Below, piece after piece: positions 17,177 to 25,705 of a DNA stretch of 64,000 nucleotides (the first letter of the stretch is position 1; each line of letters opens with the position of its first letter). The translations under genes and the position numbers were made by a program. The notes under the pieces were generated by a model, which saw only the letters and a program-made list of their open reading frames with translations, made no database searches and was not told where the DNA came from. Source of the DNA: an uncultured Opitutaceae bacterium (GTDB taxonomy: Bacteria > Verrucomicrobiota > Verrucomicrobiia > Opitutales > Opitutaceae); assembly GCA_937958045.1 (NCBI GenBank), contig CALFXL010000039.1, positions 6,282 through 70,281 of the forward strand, in the 5' to 3' direction.

Positions 17177-17695
17177 TCAAAACCAACCGCGGCTATGGGC
17201 GAGGGGACGTCCGACGGAGGCGTCGGTCCAATAAAGACCACTGACGACGAGTTCGACTTTGTAGTCAGGCGCGTACTTCCAATTCGCGAGCGCCTTTTCG
17301 AGAATCGGGTTGGCCTCCGCGACGATGCGATTGCGGAGAGCAACCGTCGACGAAAGCGATTGCTCGCCGGCAGTGGTTAGCACGTCGACAAGTCGGGCAC
17401 GCAGACGTGCGTCGAGCCGCCGAACCAGCGATTCGATTTCGTAAGGGGAGCCACTCGTTTCGCGGACAGGATTGATAATAACGGCGAGGCTAACGTGCAG
17501 ATTTTGATAGAGAGCGCGACTGCCTTGGAGCGGTAGCGAAATGACGATTTCGTCGAGTTCGACATTCGCTCGATCGCCGAGCATTGACGCGTACGACGTC
17601 GGCTGAGCGGTAGCGGGACTGTGAACGCATCCGGCACTCAGCATGCCGAATGAGGCGCACAACAAAACCAAGGGGAGTTGAGGGGTGTTTTTCAT
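17177..17695 (-). CDS. Putative lipoprotein, possibly FliL-like fold
   Basis: A 172-residue protein with a lipoprotein signal peptide (lipobox LSAGC, Cys at about residue 23). The mature part has a pattern seen in FliL-type domains: a strand LDEIVISLPL, then LYQNLHVSLAVIIN, a helix-forming block with LDARLRARLVDVLTT, a second helix around RNRIVAEANPILEKAL and a last strand YKVELVVSGLYW. I cannot assign a family firmly. No flagellar gene is nearby, so if the fold is right it is probably a stand-alone envelope protein. It lies next to rph but has no evident functional link with it. Confidence 0.6.
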   Translation of the reverse strand: MKNTPQLPLVLLCASFGMLSAGCVHSPATAQPTSYASMLGDRANVELDEIVISLPLQGSRALYQNLHVSLAVIINPVRETSGSPYEIESLVRRLDARLRARLVDVLTTAGEQSLSSTVALRNRIVAEANPILEKALANWKYAPDYKVELVVSGLYWTDASVGRPLAHSRGWF

Positions 17696-17726
17696 GCAGG
17701 AAAGCGACCGCGCAGCGAATAGGACC

Positions 17727-18488
17727 TCACCCGATCTTTAATGTGCCGAGGAGTTGTTTGGTGAGGAAGGCGGTTTGGGCGGCGCTGACTTCTTTCAGAC
17801 CTTTTTGCGCGAGGGTGATCAGGCTTTGGAGTTGCTCGTGCGTGAAGGTCGATTCTTCGCCGGAACCCTGGACTTCGACGAATTTTCCCTGGCCGGTCAT
17901 GACGATGTTGAAGTCCACTTCGGCGTCTTTGTCTTCGACGTAAGCGATGTCCAAAAGTTCGCGTCCACCGACGACCCCCACGCTGACGGCGGCGACCGAA
18001 TCGAGCAGCGGGTTTTCCGCGATGCGTTTCGAGTCGATAAGTTTTTGGATGGCCAAACGCGTCGCGAGGTAGGCGCCGGTGATGGATGCGGTGCGCGTGC
18101 CACCGTCGGCTTGAAGCACATCGCAATCGAGCCAGAGCGTGTTCTGGCCGAGTTTTTGAAGATCGATCACGGCGCGGAGCGAACGACCGATGAGGCGCTG
18201 AATCTCGACCGTGCGTCCATCGATCTTGCCGCGCGAGATGTCGCGCGATTTCCGCTCATGCGTGCTGTAGGGGAGCATCGAATACTCCGCGGTGAGCCAG
18301 CCGCCTTTGACGCCCTGCTGTTTCATCCACGTGGGCACGCCGGGCTCGATGGTGGCGGCGCAGATGACGCGCGTTTTGCCGAAGCTCACTAAGACCGAGC
18401 CGGTCGCGTGCGGGGCGATATCGGCTTCGAAGGTGATCGGGCGGAGTTGGTCGGCGGCGCGGCCATCGAGGCGGGAAGTGGAGGACAT
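17727..18488 (-). CDS. rph: Ribonuclease PH
   Basis: A 253-residue phosphorolytic exoribonuclease that trims tRNA 3' ends in the cytoplasm. Family signatures include RPITFEADIAPHATGSVLVSFG at the N-terminus, GWLTAEYSMLPYSTHERKSRDISRGKIDGRT (phosphate- and RNA-binding arginines), DCDVLQADGGTRTASITGA (catalytic Asp region) and GEESTFTHEQLQSLI. The length fits. The ATG at 18488 (MSSTSRLDGR) is preferred; an upstream in-frame stretch to 18995 runs antisense inside the neighbouring methyltransferase gene and shows no homology. Confidence 0.96.
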   Translation of the reverse strand: MSSTSRLDGRAADQLRPITFEADIAPHATGSVLVSFGKTRVICAATIEPGVPTWMKQQGVKGGWLTAEYSMLPYSTHERKSRDISRGKIDGRTVEIQRLIGRSLRAVIDLQKLGQNTLWLDCDVLQADGGTRTASITGAYLATRLAIQKLIDSKRIAENPLLDSVAAVSVGVVGGRELLDIAYVEDKDAEVDFNIVMTGQGKFVEVQGSGEESTFTHEQLQSLITLAQKGLKEVSAAQTAFLTKQLLGTLKIG

Positions 18489-18553
18489 GCGAGAAACGTT
18501 GCTGGAAACAAATCGCGGAGGGCGAGAGGGAAAAACGACGGAACGCGCGGTGA

Positions 18554-19783
18554 TTATTTTTTCCGCCACGTGGCGATGAACATACCGTTGGCGTCGAGTT
18601 GATGCGGCCAGAGAAACACCTGCGTGTCGGCAAATAAATCCGTTTCGCCGACGGCGCAGGCAGGACTCGCGAGCGTGGATGCCGACGACGTGCGGGAGAA
18701 AACCGGGACGGGCTCGAACTCCGGATGCGCCGCGGTGAAGGCGTTGGCAATCGCGGTGGTTTCGCTGCGCGTGAGAGTGCAGACCGCGTACACGAGACGA
18801 CCGCCGGGTTTGATCGAACCGGCCACATGCTCGAGCAGCTGCGCCTGAATCGTCGAGAGCTCCGCGACGTCTCTTTCGGTCGCGGTCCATCGCGCATGAG
18901 GATTGCGCTGCCAAGTGCCGGTGCCGCTGCACGGCGCGTCGACGAGCACGCCGTCGAATTTGGTTTTGGTGGGTAAACGTGAAGAGCCGTCCCACAGCGC
19001 GGCGCGGAAGTTAAAGATGTGTGCGCGGGCCGCGCGTTTTTTCAGCGTCTGCAAACGACGCGCCGAACGATCGGTGGCCCAGAGCAGACCTTTGTTGAGC
19101 ATCTGGTCCGCGAGATGAAGCGTCTTGCCGCCTTCGCCGGCGCAGGCGTCCCACCATGTCTGGCCCGGCAACGGTGCCGCCGCGAGGCCGACCATTTGCG
19201 ACGCGAGATCCTGGATCTCGAAAGCGCCTGCGTGGAAGGCCGGCGTGAGAAATAAATCCTGCATGCCGTGATAACGCAGCGCATCCGGGGCGATCGGCAG
19301 ATCGTAGTTCGCGGAGGGATTCGTGGACATCGAGGTTTTGCCAGCCGCGACGACGTCGCAATCGCCGAGCTGCGAAGCGAGTTTGAAGGCGGTGCCGGGA
19401 CGCGCGCGAAGCCAGAGCGACGGAAGACGTTGAAGTTGGCGCAGCGTTTCCAGCGGCCAATCGATCTCGCTGCGCGACCACTCGGGCACCGCGCGCGCGG
19501 CGAGTGCTTCGGGTTTGATCGAAGCGGGATTGGCTTCGAATCGCTCCTGTAGCAGCAGCGCGTGATCGAGTTGTTTTTGCGCGGACTGCTTCGTATCGAG
19601 CCATTGCAGCCAACGAAAATACGTGAACACGGCTTGGCTGATCGCGCGTTTTTCGCGGGGGCCCACGCGACGGGCATGGAGAAAATATTTTCGCAGCGCG
19701 GCATCGGCCGGAAGATCAGGCGCGATGGTGGAAAGGATGCGCGCGGCGTGGTTAAGCGTGACGGAATCGGACATGAGTCGCAT
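18554..19783 (-). CDS. RsmB/NOL1-NOP2-Sun type RNA (cytosine-5-) methyltransferase
   Basis: A 409-residue SAM-dependent RNA m5C methyltransferase. The N-terminal ~130 residues are helical, like a NusB/RsmB N-terminal region. The catalytic domain has the SAM-binding loop WDACAGEGGKTLHLADQM, the Asp-Ala-Pro-Cys-Ser motif IV (VDAPCSGTGTWQRNP) and motif VI containing the second cysteine (YAVCTLTRSETTAI). The target is likely 16S rRNA, but the nucleotide cannot be told from sequence. An alternative start at codon 4 (MSDSV) is equally possible. It lies upstream of rph on the same strand, 65 bases apart. Confidence 0.9.
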   Translation of the reverse strand: MRLMSDSVTLNHAARILSTIAPDLPADAALRKYFLHARRVGPREKRAISQAVFTYFRWLQWLDTKQSAQKQLDHALLLQERFEANPASIKPEALAARAVPEWSRSEIDWPLETLRQLQRLPSLWLRARPGTAFKLASQLGDCDVVAAGKTSMSTNPSANYDLPIAPDALRYHGMQDLFLTPAFHAGAFEIQDLASQMVGLAAAPLPGQTWWDACAGEGGKTLHLADQMLNKGLLWATDRSARRLQTLKKRAARAHIFNFRAALWDGSSRLPTKTKFDGVLVDAPCSGTGTWQRNPHARWTATERDVAELSTIQAQLLEHVAGSIKPGGRLVYAVCTLTRSETTAIANAFTAAHPEFEPVPVFSRTSSASTLASPACAVGETDLFADTQVFLWPHQLDANGMFIATWRKK

Positions 19784-19961
19784 CAGGAAACACGTGCCGG
19801 CGCGGAAAGGAAAGGGGGATTGTCAGTAGGTTTGAGCGCGTCGGGTCCAATAGGGATGTTGTGCAAAAACGAAAACCGCCGGCGCCCCGGGAAATCGCCC
19901 GGTAACACGTCCGGACCGCCGCCTCATGGCGCGGTCGCGACGAACTCACTAGGGTATCAAC

Positions 19962-20267
19962 ATGGCAATCAAAACTCCTTCACAACAGTCGTCCCTGCGC
20001 TCCGTTCCTGCCGCCAAAGAAATCCCGGCGGATAGCCGCCAAGGTAAGATCAGTGAAACGGCAGCCCATGAAGAAATTGCCCGTCGCGCTCACGAGTTGT
20101 GGGAGCAAGAAGGGCGTCCGGAAGGCCGCGATTTTGATCATTGGATCGAAGCGGAGCGCCAGCTGCGGGGTGCGCCGGCTCAACCGGAATCGACTGCCGA
20201 TGCGCGAGCAGAAGCCCGTGCGATCAAAGCTTCTGCCGAGCGACGCGCCCGCGGATCGTTGCACTGA
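19962..20267 (+). CDS. DUF2934 family small protein
   Basis: A 101-residue soluble protein whose middle carries the DUF2934 core: EEIARRAHELWEQEGRPEGRDFDHWIEAERQL. The flanks are low-complexity and charged, with an Ala/Arg-rich C-terminus. Members of this family have no established function and are common in soil bacteria. It stands alone between the methyltransferase and a DUF1275 gene, with about 180 bases upstream. Confidence 0.85.
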   Translation: MAIKTPSQQSSLRSVPAAKEIPADSRQGKISETAAHEEIARRAHELWEQEGRPEGRDFDHWIEAERQLRGAPAQPESTADARAEARAIKASAERRARGSLH

Positions 20268-20379
20268 GCGTGGCGGCATGTTGCTGCGAAGGCGCGTTGA
20301 CTGGTTGAGCCGAGCGCTTGACCGGTGCCGTGGATTTATTTGGCGTCGGGGGGCCGCGAAATAGAGAATCGCGGCATTT

Positions 20380-21063
20380 ATGTTCAAACAACGCACGCCT
20401 CGATGGATCTTGACGGGCGCCTTCATGCTCGCGCTGGGCGCCGGCGCGATCAATGCCGTCGGTTTTCTCGGTGCTCACCACCAAGGCATTTCCCACATGA
20501 CCGGCACGGTGTCGCTCGTGGGCACGCGTGTGGCGGCGTTGGAGTGGGCTGAGGCGCTGGCGGCTTTGTTGATGATCGTGTGTTTTTTCGCGGGGGCGTT
20601 TCTCAGCGGTTTTGTGATTCGCGAAAACACGCTGCGCATGGGGCGGCGTTACGGCGCGGTGCTCACGATCGAAGCGGCGGTGCTGCTGATGGCGACGTAT
20701 CTCTTTGAAGGCGGCAGCTGGACCGGTGCGTATTTCGCGGCCGCGGCCTGCGGCATCCAAAACGCGATGGCCACGAGTTACAGCGGGGCGGTCATTCGCA
20801 GCACGCACGTGACCGGTATCGTGACCGACGTGGGTATCGCCTGCGGTCATGCGCTGCGCGGGGCGAAGGTGGATTGGGCGCGGATGCGGCTCTACGGGGT
20901 GATTTTCAGCGGGTTTGCCCTGGGCGGAATCGCGGGCGCAGCTGGGTATTTGAAATTTGGATACAGGATGCTTTATTTTCCCGCATGCCTGAGCGGTTGC
21001 ACGGGACTCGGCTACACGCTGTACAAACAATGGCAGCGCTATCGCAATACGCGCGCCGCCTGA
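20380..21063 (+). CDS. YoaK-like DUF1275 membrane protein
   Basis: A 227-residue integral membrane protein with about six hydrophobic helices. DUF1275 hallmarks are AGAINAVGFLGAHHQGISHMTGT near the N-terminus and GIQNAMATSYSGAVIRSTHVTGIVTDVG in the middle, where the HMTG and THVTG repeats face each other in a duplicated half. It is probably a small transporter of unknown substrate. The stop is 8 bases from the convergent ruvC stop. Confidence 0.9.
   Translation: MFKQRTPRWILTGAFMLALGAGAINAVGFLGAHHQGISHMTGTVSLVGTRVAALEWAEALAALLMIVCFFAGAFLSGFVIRENTLRMGRRYGAVLTIEAAVLLMATYLFEGGSWTGAYFAAAACGIQNAMATSYSGAVIRSTHVTGIVTDVGIACGHALRGAKVDWARMRLYGVIFSGFALGGIAGAAGYLKFGYRMLYFPACLSGCTGLGYTLYKQWQRYRNTRAA
20956..20964 (+). 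repeat. TTTGGATAC motif, copy 5
   Basis: Sense strand of the DUF1275 gene, where it encodes part of KFGYR. Confidence 0.6.
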
Positions 21064-21070
21064 AGAGGAA

Positions 21071-21679
21071 TCATTCGCGCCAGGTGAACGCGTGACAAAG
21101 CGCGACGCCCGCGGCGTCGGCTTCGTCGAAAGCGAGCGTGCGACCGTGGCCGAGGAGGCTCATGACGGTGCGAGCCATCTGTTCTTTGCTCGCGCGGCCG
21201 GCGCCGACCACAGCCTGTTTCACACGGAGCGGAGGGTATTCGAAAATGGGTTTATCGTGCAGCGCGACGGCCGCGATCGCGGCTCCGCGGGCGGCGCCGA
21301 GGATCTGCGCCGTCTGAAAATTCTGCACGTAGATGGTTTGTTCGAGCGCCACATGACGGATGTCGAAGTCGGCGACGAACGCGCTGACCGCGCGATGAAT
21401 TTCCGCGAGCGCCTCCGCCATCGAACGCTTCGCCGACACACGCACCGTTAAACACCGCAGCAGCACCGGCTGACGTCCCGGCGTGAACTCGATCAATGCG
21501 AGACCTGTGCCGCGCAAACTAGGATCGATGCCCAGCACGCATCCAGCAAAGGGAGCACGCGTGAGCGAAGGCGCGACCTTGCGCGTGGAGGATGGCGCAC
21601 GAAGAGAGACGGTGCCATCCTCGCGAATCTGGCCGGCGAGTTTAGCGGCCCAAAGCTGGCGGACATTCTGACGCGGCAT
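21071..21679 (-). CDS. ruvC: Holliday junction endodeoxyribonuclease RuvC
   Basis: A roughly 202-residue resolvase that cuts Holliday junctions bound to RuvAB. The catalytic acidic residues are in GIDPSLRGTG, ALEQTIYVQN and the C-terminal FDEADAAGVALCHA. An N-terminal ~45-residue extension (MPRQNVRQLWAAKLAGQIREDG) precedes the usual start of the fold. The ATG at 21679 is preferred to the longer frame reaching 21850, which runs antisense into the neighbouring transporter gene. ruvA and ruvB are not adjacent. Confidence 0.92.
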   Translation of the reverse strand: MPRQNVRQLWAAKLAGQIREDGTVSLRAPSSTRKVAPSLTRAPFAGCVLGIDPSLRGTGLALIEFTPGRQPVLLRCLTVRVSAKRSMAEALAEIHRAVSAFVADFDIRHVALEQTIYVQNFQTAQILGAARGAAIAAVALHDKPIFEYPPLRVKQAVVGAGRASKEQMARTVMSLLGHGRTLAFDEADAAGVALCHAFTWRE

Positions 21680-21758
21680 GAAGCGGATAAAGAGGAGGAT
21701 CAGGCAGGATGAACAGGAATTTGCGGTGGACGCGCGCGATGATTTCCGCGTCGGTTCT

Positions 21759-22517
21759 TCACCAGAAAAGCATCTTGGCGCCGGTGAGAGCGCTGAGGGC
21801 GAGGGCGAGGTTTTCGAAGACGTTTTGGTTGATGCGTGGTAACAGTGCACGGCCGAACAACGCGCCGCCGATGACTACGGGCGCGAGCAGGAGGTTGAGC
21901 TTGGCGCTGTCCACGGTGATGAGACCGAGGTCGATCATGAAGGGGACTTTGAACCAGTTCAGGATCATGAAGAAAATCGCGCCGGTGCCGACGAACTCGA
22001 ATTTCGGCAATCGCATCGCGAGCAGATAAACCGCCATGAGCGGACCGGCGGCGTTGGCGATGAGTGTGGTGAAACCGGCGAGGATGCCGATCGTGGGAGC
22101 GAACCATGCGCCGTGTTGATCAGCGGTCTGCGAGGTAACCGCGGAGGCGTTTCTGCGGCGGCGCCAAAGGTGCATCAGCACCATCGCGAGGATGATCGCG
22201 CCCACGATGACACGCGCCTGCTGATCATCGATGCGTCCCATCGCCAGCCAGCCGGCGAGTACGCCAAGCGCTGTCCAAGGAAACAGTTTCCACAGAAAAC
22301 GCCATTGTGTGTGGCGACGGTAGGAGAGCACCGCCACGACATCACCGACGATGAGCAGGGGGAGAATTAATCCACTGACTTGTTTCGTGTGGCCGGGAAA
22401 AATCTGCGTGAACAACGCGACCGCGAGCAAGGTGAGGCCACCGATGCCGGTTTTGGAAAAACCGATGATCCCTGCGCCGATGAAGGCGAAGATCCATTGC
22501 CAGAGTCCGAGATTCAT
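21759..22517 (-). CDS. TauE/SafE (DUF81) family membrane transporter
   Basis: A 252-residue protein with about eight hydrophobic segments of the sulfite exporter TauE/SafE family. Family patterns are AGIIGFSKTGIGGLTLLAVALF at helix 1, VSGLILPLLIVGDVVAVLSYRRHTQW, and GFTTLIANAAGPLMAVYLLAMRL at the start of the second half. The likely role is export of a sulfur-containing or organic anion, but the substrate is not inferable. Its ATG overlaps the recF stop as ATGA, so translation is probably coupled to recF. Confidence 0.88.
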   Translation of the reverse strand: MNLGLWQWIFAFIGAGIIGFSKTGIGGLTLLAVALFTQIFPGHTKQVSGLILPLLIVGDVVAVLSYRRHTQWRFLWKLFPWTALGVLAGWLAMGRIDDQQARVIVGAIILAMVLMHLWRRRRNASAVTSQTADQHGAWFAPTIGILAGFTTLIANAAGPLMAVYLLAMRLPKFEFVGTGAIFFMILNWFKVPFMIDLGLITVDSAKLNLLLAPVVIGGALFGRALLPRINQNVFENLALALSALTGAKMLFW

Positions 22518-23593
22518 GACGTGTGGGGCGCGAATGTACCGGCGTTGACGGAGAAAATTTGCCAGTCTCCGAGCGACGCGTCCGGCGTCGTGGTTCCGGT
22601 GGCGATGACTTGGCGGCCGGGCCCAAGTGCGTCCCAGAATCGGCGCCGGCGCGCAGGATCGAGTTCGCCCAACACATCGTCGGCGAGGAGCAACGGTTGT
22701 ACGCCGGTGCGGCTGAAAAGAAACTCCACCTCGGCGACGCGAAGGGCGATGGCGAGACTGCGTTGCTGACCTTCGGACGCGAATTCGCGCGCGGCACGTC
22801 CAGCCACCGTGAGCTCGCAATCATCGCGATGCGGACCGGTCAGCGTGGTTTTCATCACGAGATCGCGCGAACGGTGACGTTCAAACCACGCGCTCCATGC
22901 GGCGCCGTCGGCTGCGGTGGCGTCCGGCGCATACGCGAGTCCGGCCGGTTCCGCATCCCCTGAAATGCGCGCGTACGCGGCGGCGACGTGCGTACTCAAA
23001 ATTTGGATACCGGCGGCTCGCAGGACGCAGAGTTCCGCTGCAGCGGCGGCGAGCGGCTGTTCGAAGGCGAGCAACTCCGCGGGAGATGCAGCGCGTTTCA
23101 GCAGGGCGTTTCGTCCGGCGAGTGCGCGATGATACGACTGCAGAACGGAGAAGTAATGCGCATCGGTCGCCGACAGCGCGAGATCGAGCCAACGTCGACG
23201 CGCACCGGGCGAACCGCGCACGAGGAGTTGATCCTGCGAGGAGAAAACGACCGTGGGGAAATGTCCGAGATAGTCGGCGAGGCGCGCGACACGTTCGCCA
23301 TCGCACACGACTTCTTTGCCGCCTGTGCGAAGTTTGATGAGCACCTGTGTGTCGCCGCGGCGTTCATGCGTGAGTTCGCAGGCGATGGCCGCTTCGGGCT
23401 GTCCATATGCGATGAGCGCGCGATTGTCGGTTGTGCGAAAGGAGCGGAGCGCAAAAAGAAAACCGGCGGCTTCGAGCAGATTGGTTTTCCCCTGACCGTT
23501 GGAACCGACAAAAAAATGGCGGTCGCCCTCAAGGCGGAGATCCGCGAACGGGATGTTACGAAAGTTCTGAAGCGTGATCCGGCGAAGGCGCAT
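22514..23593 (-). CDS. recF: DNA replication and repair protein RecF
   Basis: A 359-residue SMC-like ATPase that helps load RecA at gapped DNA. The Walker A motif GSNGQGKTN is at about residues 30-38 after the hallmark LQNFRN, and the signature/Walker B region LLADDVLGELDPARRRRFW is near the C-terminus. ASEGQQRSLAIALRVAE carries the ABC signature. In many bacteria recF sits with dnaA-dnaN; here its downstream partner is a membrane transporter overlapping by four bases, so it is outside the classical origin locus. Confidence 0.96.
   Translation of the reverse strand: MRLRRITLQNFRNIPFADLRLEGDRHFFVGSNGQGKTNLLEAAGFLFALRSFRTTDNRALIAYGQPEAAIACELTHERRGDTQVLIKLRTGGKEVVCDGERVARLADYLGHFPTVVFSSQDQLLVRGSPGARRRWLDLALSATDAHYFSVLQSYHRALAGRNALLKRAASPAELLAFEQPLAAAAAELCVLRAAGIQILSTHVAAAYARISGDAEPAGLAYAPDATAADGAAWSAWFERHRSRDLVMKTTLTGPHRDDCELTVAGRAAREFASEGQQRSLAIALRVAEVEFLFSRTGVQPLLLADDVLGELDPARRRRFWDALGPGRQVIATGTTTPDASLGDWQIFSVNAGTFAPHTS
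23002..23010 (+). repeat. TTTGGATAC motif, copy 6
   Basis: Antisense within recF, opposite codons for GIQ. Confidence 0.6.
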
Positions 23594-23699
23594 CAGACCG
23601 AAAAGGGTGAAGGGGGAAGCGTGAAGCGTGAAACGCCGGAACGAGCCCGAGCATTTTTCAACGCAGGCAGCCGAACGTCGGAAGAGGGCGCGGACATGG

Positions 23700-24848
23700 T
23701 CAGAGTTTGATCACGTTGTCGGGCGGAACGATCTCGGCGGCGACCGCGACGATCGCTTCGCGCAACGCCTGCCAGTCGGCTTCTGTAGTGCTCCAGCCAC
23801 TACTGATGCGAATGACACGTCGGGCTTCGTCGGCGGGAACGCCCATCGCGGCGAGCACGTGCGAAGGACCTTCCTTGCCCGTCGCGCAAGCGGAGCCGGT
23901 GGAAATGGCGAACCCGCGTTTATCGAGTTTGGCGACCCAGCGCGTATTTTCGGCGTGAGGCAACAGGAGCGAAACGGTGTTCCAAAGACGATCGGCGTCC
24001 GGCGCGATCACGCGAGCGTTGGGAAGCGAGGCGATGATTTCGCGTTCAAACTCGCGGCGCCAACGCAGCCGCTCTTCTTCGAGAAACACCTTCGATTGTT
24101 CGGCCTCGGCCAGAGCGGCGACGGCGGCGGCGATCGAAGGGAGATCTTCGGTGCCGCCACGATGACCACGTTCCTGCGCGCCGCCGGGTTGGGATGCAAA
24201 CGAGTCGGCTTGCGGCGCGAGCACGAGAAAACCCGCGCCTTTGGGTCCGCCGAATTTGTGTGCGGACGCGATCAGCCAGCCGACTTCGCCCAAACCGGAA
24301 CCGGGGAGTTTTCCAAGCCATTGCGTGGCGTCGCAGAGATACGCGCGCCGACGTGCGTCGCAGAGTTGGCTGATCTCCCGCCAAGGCTGGATCACGCCGG
24401 TTTCGTTATTGGCCGCCATGACGGCGACACCGGCGATCGAAGTGTTTTCGTTGAGGAGTTTTTCCAGCGCGTCGACGCGCACAACACCGTCGCTCGTGAT
24501 CGGAAGCATGACGATGCGATCGGCGAAGAAACGGCGTGCGGCTTCCAGCACGCAGGGATGTTCGGTGGGATTGAGCGCGATGCGCGCGTCCGTGGGAAAC
24601 GTTTGTCTCCAATAATTGAATACAGCGTGGGCGCCTTCGGTCGCGCCGGAGTTGAAGACGATGCGCTCGGGGAGGGCGTTGAGAAAGCCGGCGAGGCGTT
24701 CGCGGGCGGCGTCGAGGCGAATACGCGCGCGGGCGGCGTCGCGCGTCGGGCTGGACGGGTTGTGCCAAGCCTCGTCGCTGAGCCGCAGCCACGTGTCGCG
24801 GGCGACCGTGTTGAGTGGTGCGGTGGCGTTGTGATCGAAATACGGCAT
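23700..24848 (-). CDS. Cysteine desulfurase (NifS/IscS-like class V aminotransferase)
   Basis: A 382-residue PLP enzyme that removes sulfur from cysteine for Fe-S or thio-cofactor synthesis. It begins YFDHNATAPLN, typical of the NifS branch. Conserved points are NSGATEGAHAVF, NNETGVIQPWREI, the PLP lysine in SAHKFGGPKG near residue 197 and the active-site cysteine loop STGSACATGKEGPSHVL near 320. The ATG at 24848 starts exactly at the family N-terminus; upstream in-frame sequence to 25193 runs into the divergent gmhA promoter and gene. No iscU or other Fe-S genes are adjacent. Confidence 0.94.
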   Translation of the reverse strand: MPYFDHNATAPLNTVARDTWLRLSDEAWHNPSSPTRDAARARIRLDAARERLAGFLNALPERIVFNSGATEGAHAVFNYWRQTFPTDARIALNPTEHPCVLEAARRFFADRIVMLPITSDGVVRVDALEKLLNENTSIAGVAVMAANNETGVIQPWREISQLCDARRRAYLCDATQWLGKLPGSGLGEVGWLIASAHKFGGPKGAGFLVLAPQADSFASQPGGAQERGHRGGTEDLPSIAAAVAALAEAEQSKVFLEEERLRWRREFEREIIASLPNARVIAPDADRLWNTVSLLLPHAENTRWVAKLDKRGFAISTGSACATGKEGPSHVLAAMGVPADEARRVIRISSGWSTTEADWQALREAIVAVAAEIVPPDNVIKL

Positions 24849-25028
24849 GGGCGCGTGCGCGCGAGAAAGCGCGGAAAGACCAGTGATTGAGGACCGGTGA
24901 ACAATGACCAGTGGAAAATCTGCGGCGTGAACGTCGGCTGTGCGCGTCCGGCGCCGCGATGCGGAGTGCACGCGGATGATATTTTTCGCTTCGCCTCCGC
25001 GCGCGGGTGCTGTTGAACAGCGGCTTCC

Positions 25029-25583
25029 ATGAACCTCGAAAAATCCCTGGGTGAAACCATCCGCGTGCTGGAGTCGCTGAAAACGATCGAGTCTGAGATC
25101 GAGCGCGCGAACGAACTGATTTCGCAAACCCTGAAGGCCGGCGGGAAGTTGTTGATCTGCGGCAACGGAGGCAGCGCGGCCGAGGCGCAGCATTTTTCGA
25201 CGGAACTCGTGGGACGTTATTTCAAAAATCGACGCGCGCTCCCCGCGATCGCGCTCAACGCCGACGGCACGTTAATCTCGTGCATCTGCAACGACTATGG
25301 TTGGGAGTCGGCGTTTTCGCGTCAGGTGGAAGGACTCGGTCAGCCGGGCGATCTGGTGATCGTGATCAGCACGAGCGGCAACTCGGCGAATATCCTCGCG
25401 GCGTTGCATGCGGCGCGTGAACGCGGGCTGAAAAGCGTGGCGTTGCTCGGACGCGGCGGCGGTAAAGCAAAGGGGCTCGCGACGGTCGATGTGATCGTGC
25501 CGGGCGAATCGGGACGCGCGGCGCAGGAAGCGCATTTGTTTTTGATCCACCATTTCTGCGATCGCATCGACGCGGAGAATTGA
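25029..25583 (+). CDS. gmhA: Phosphoheptose isomerase (SIS domain)
   Basis: A 184-residue sugar isomerase domain protein that converts sedoheptulose-7-phosphate to D-glycero-D-manno-heptose-7-phosphate, the first step toward lipopolysaccharide heptose. The SIS core LLICGNGGSAAEAQHFSTELVGRY (about residues 41-64) and DLVIVISTSGNSANILAAL are present, and EAHLFLIHHFCDRID near the C-terminus matches GmhA. It is a single-gene unit ending at a strong bidirectional terminator. A DiaA-like role is possible for SIS proteins of this size, but the motifs favour GmhA. Confidence 0.9.
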   Translation: MNLEKSLGETIRVLESLKTIESEIERANELISQTLKAGGKLLICGNGGSAAEAQHFSTELVGRYFKNRRALPAIALNADGTLISCICNDYGWESAFSRQVEGLGQPGDLVIVISTSGNSANILAALHAARERGLKSVALLGRGGGKAKGLATVDVIVPGESGRAAQEAHLFLIHHFCDRIDAEN

Positions 25584-25652
25584 GGCGTAAGCTCCGCGGG
25601 AACGTCGGTTGTGGGCCGGCTCTCGGAAATGCCGGCCTCATTGCTCAAGTAC

Positions 25653-25683
25653 AAAAAACCGCGCCGGGTAAGCGCGGTTTTTT
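25653..25683. terminator. Bidirectional intrinsic terminator between gmhA and gpmI
   Basis: A perfect 11-bp stem AAAAAACCGCG / CGCGGTTTTTT with a 9-base loop gives a GC hairpin followed by six Ts when read on either strand. It sits between the convergent gmhA (+) and gpmI (-) stops, so it can end both transcripts. Confidence 0.92.
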
Positions 25684-25705
25684 GTGAGAGAAGAACGTCC
25701 GAAAC

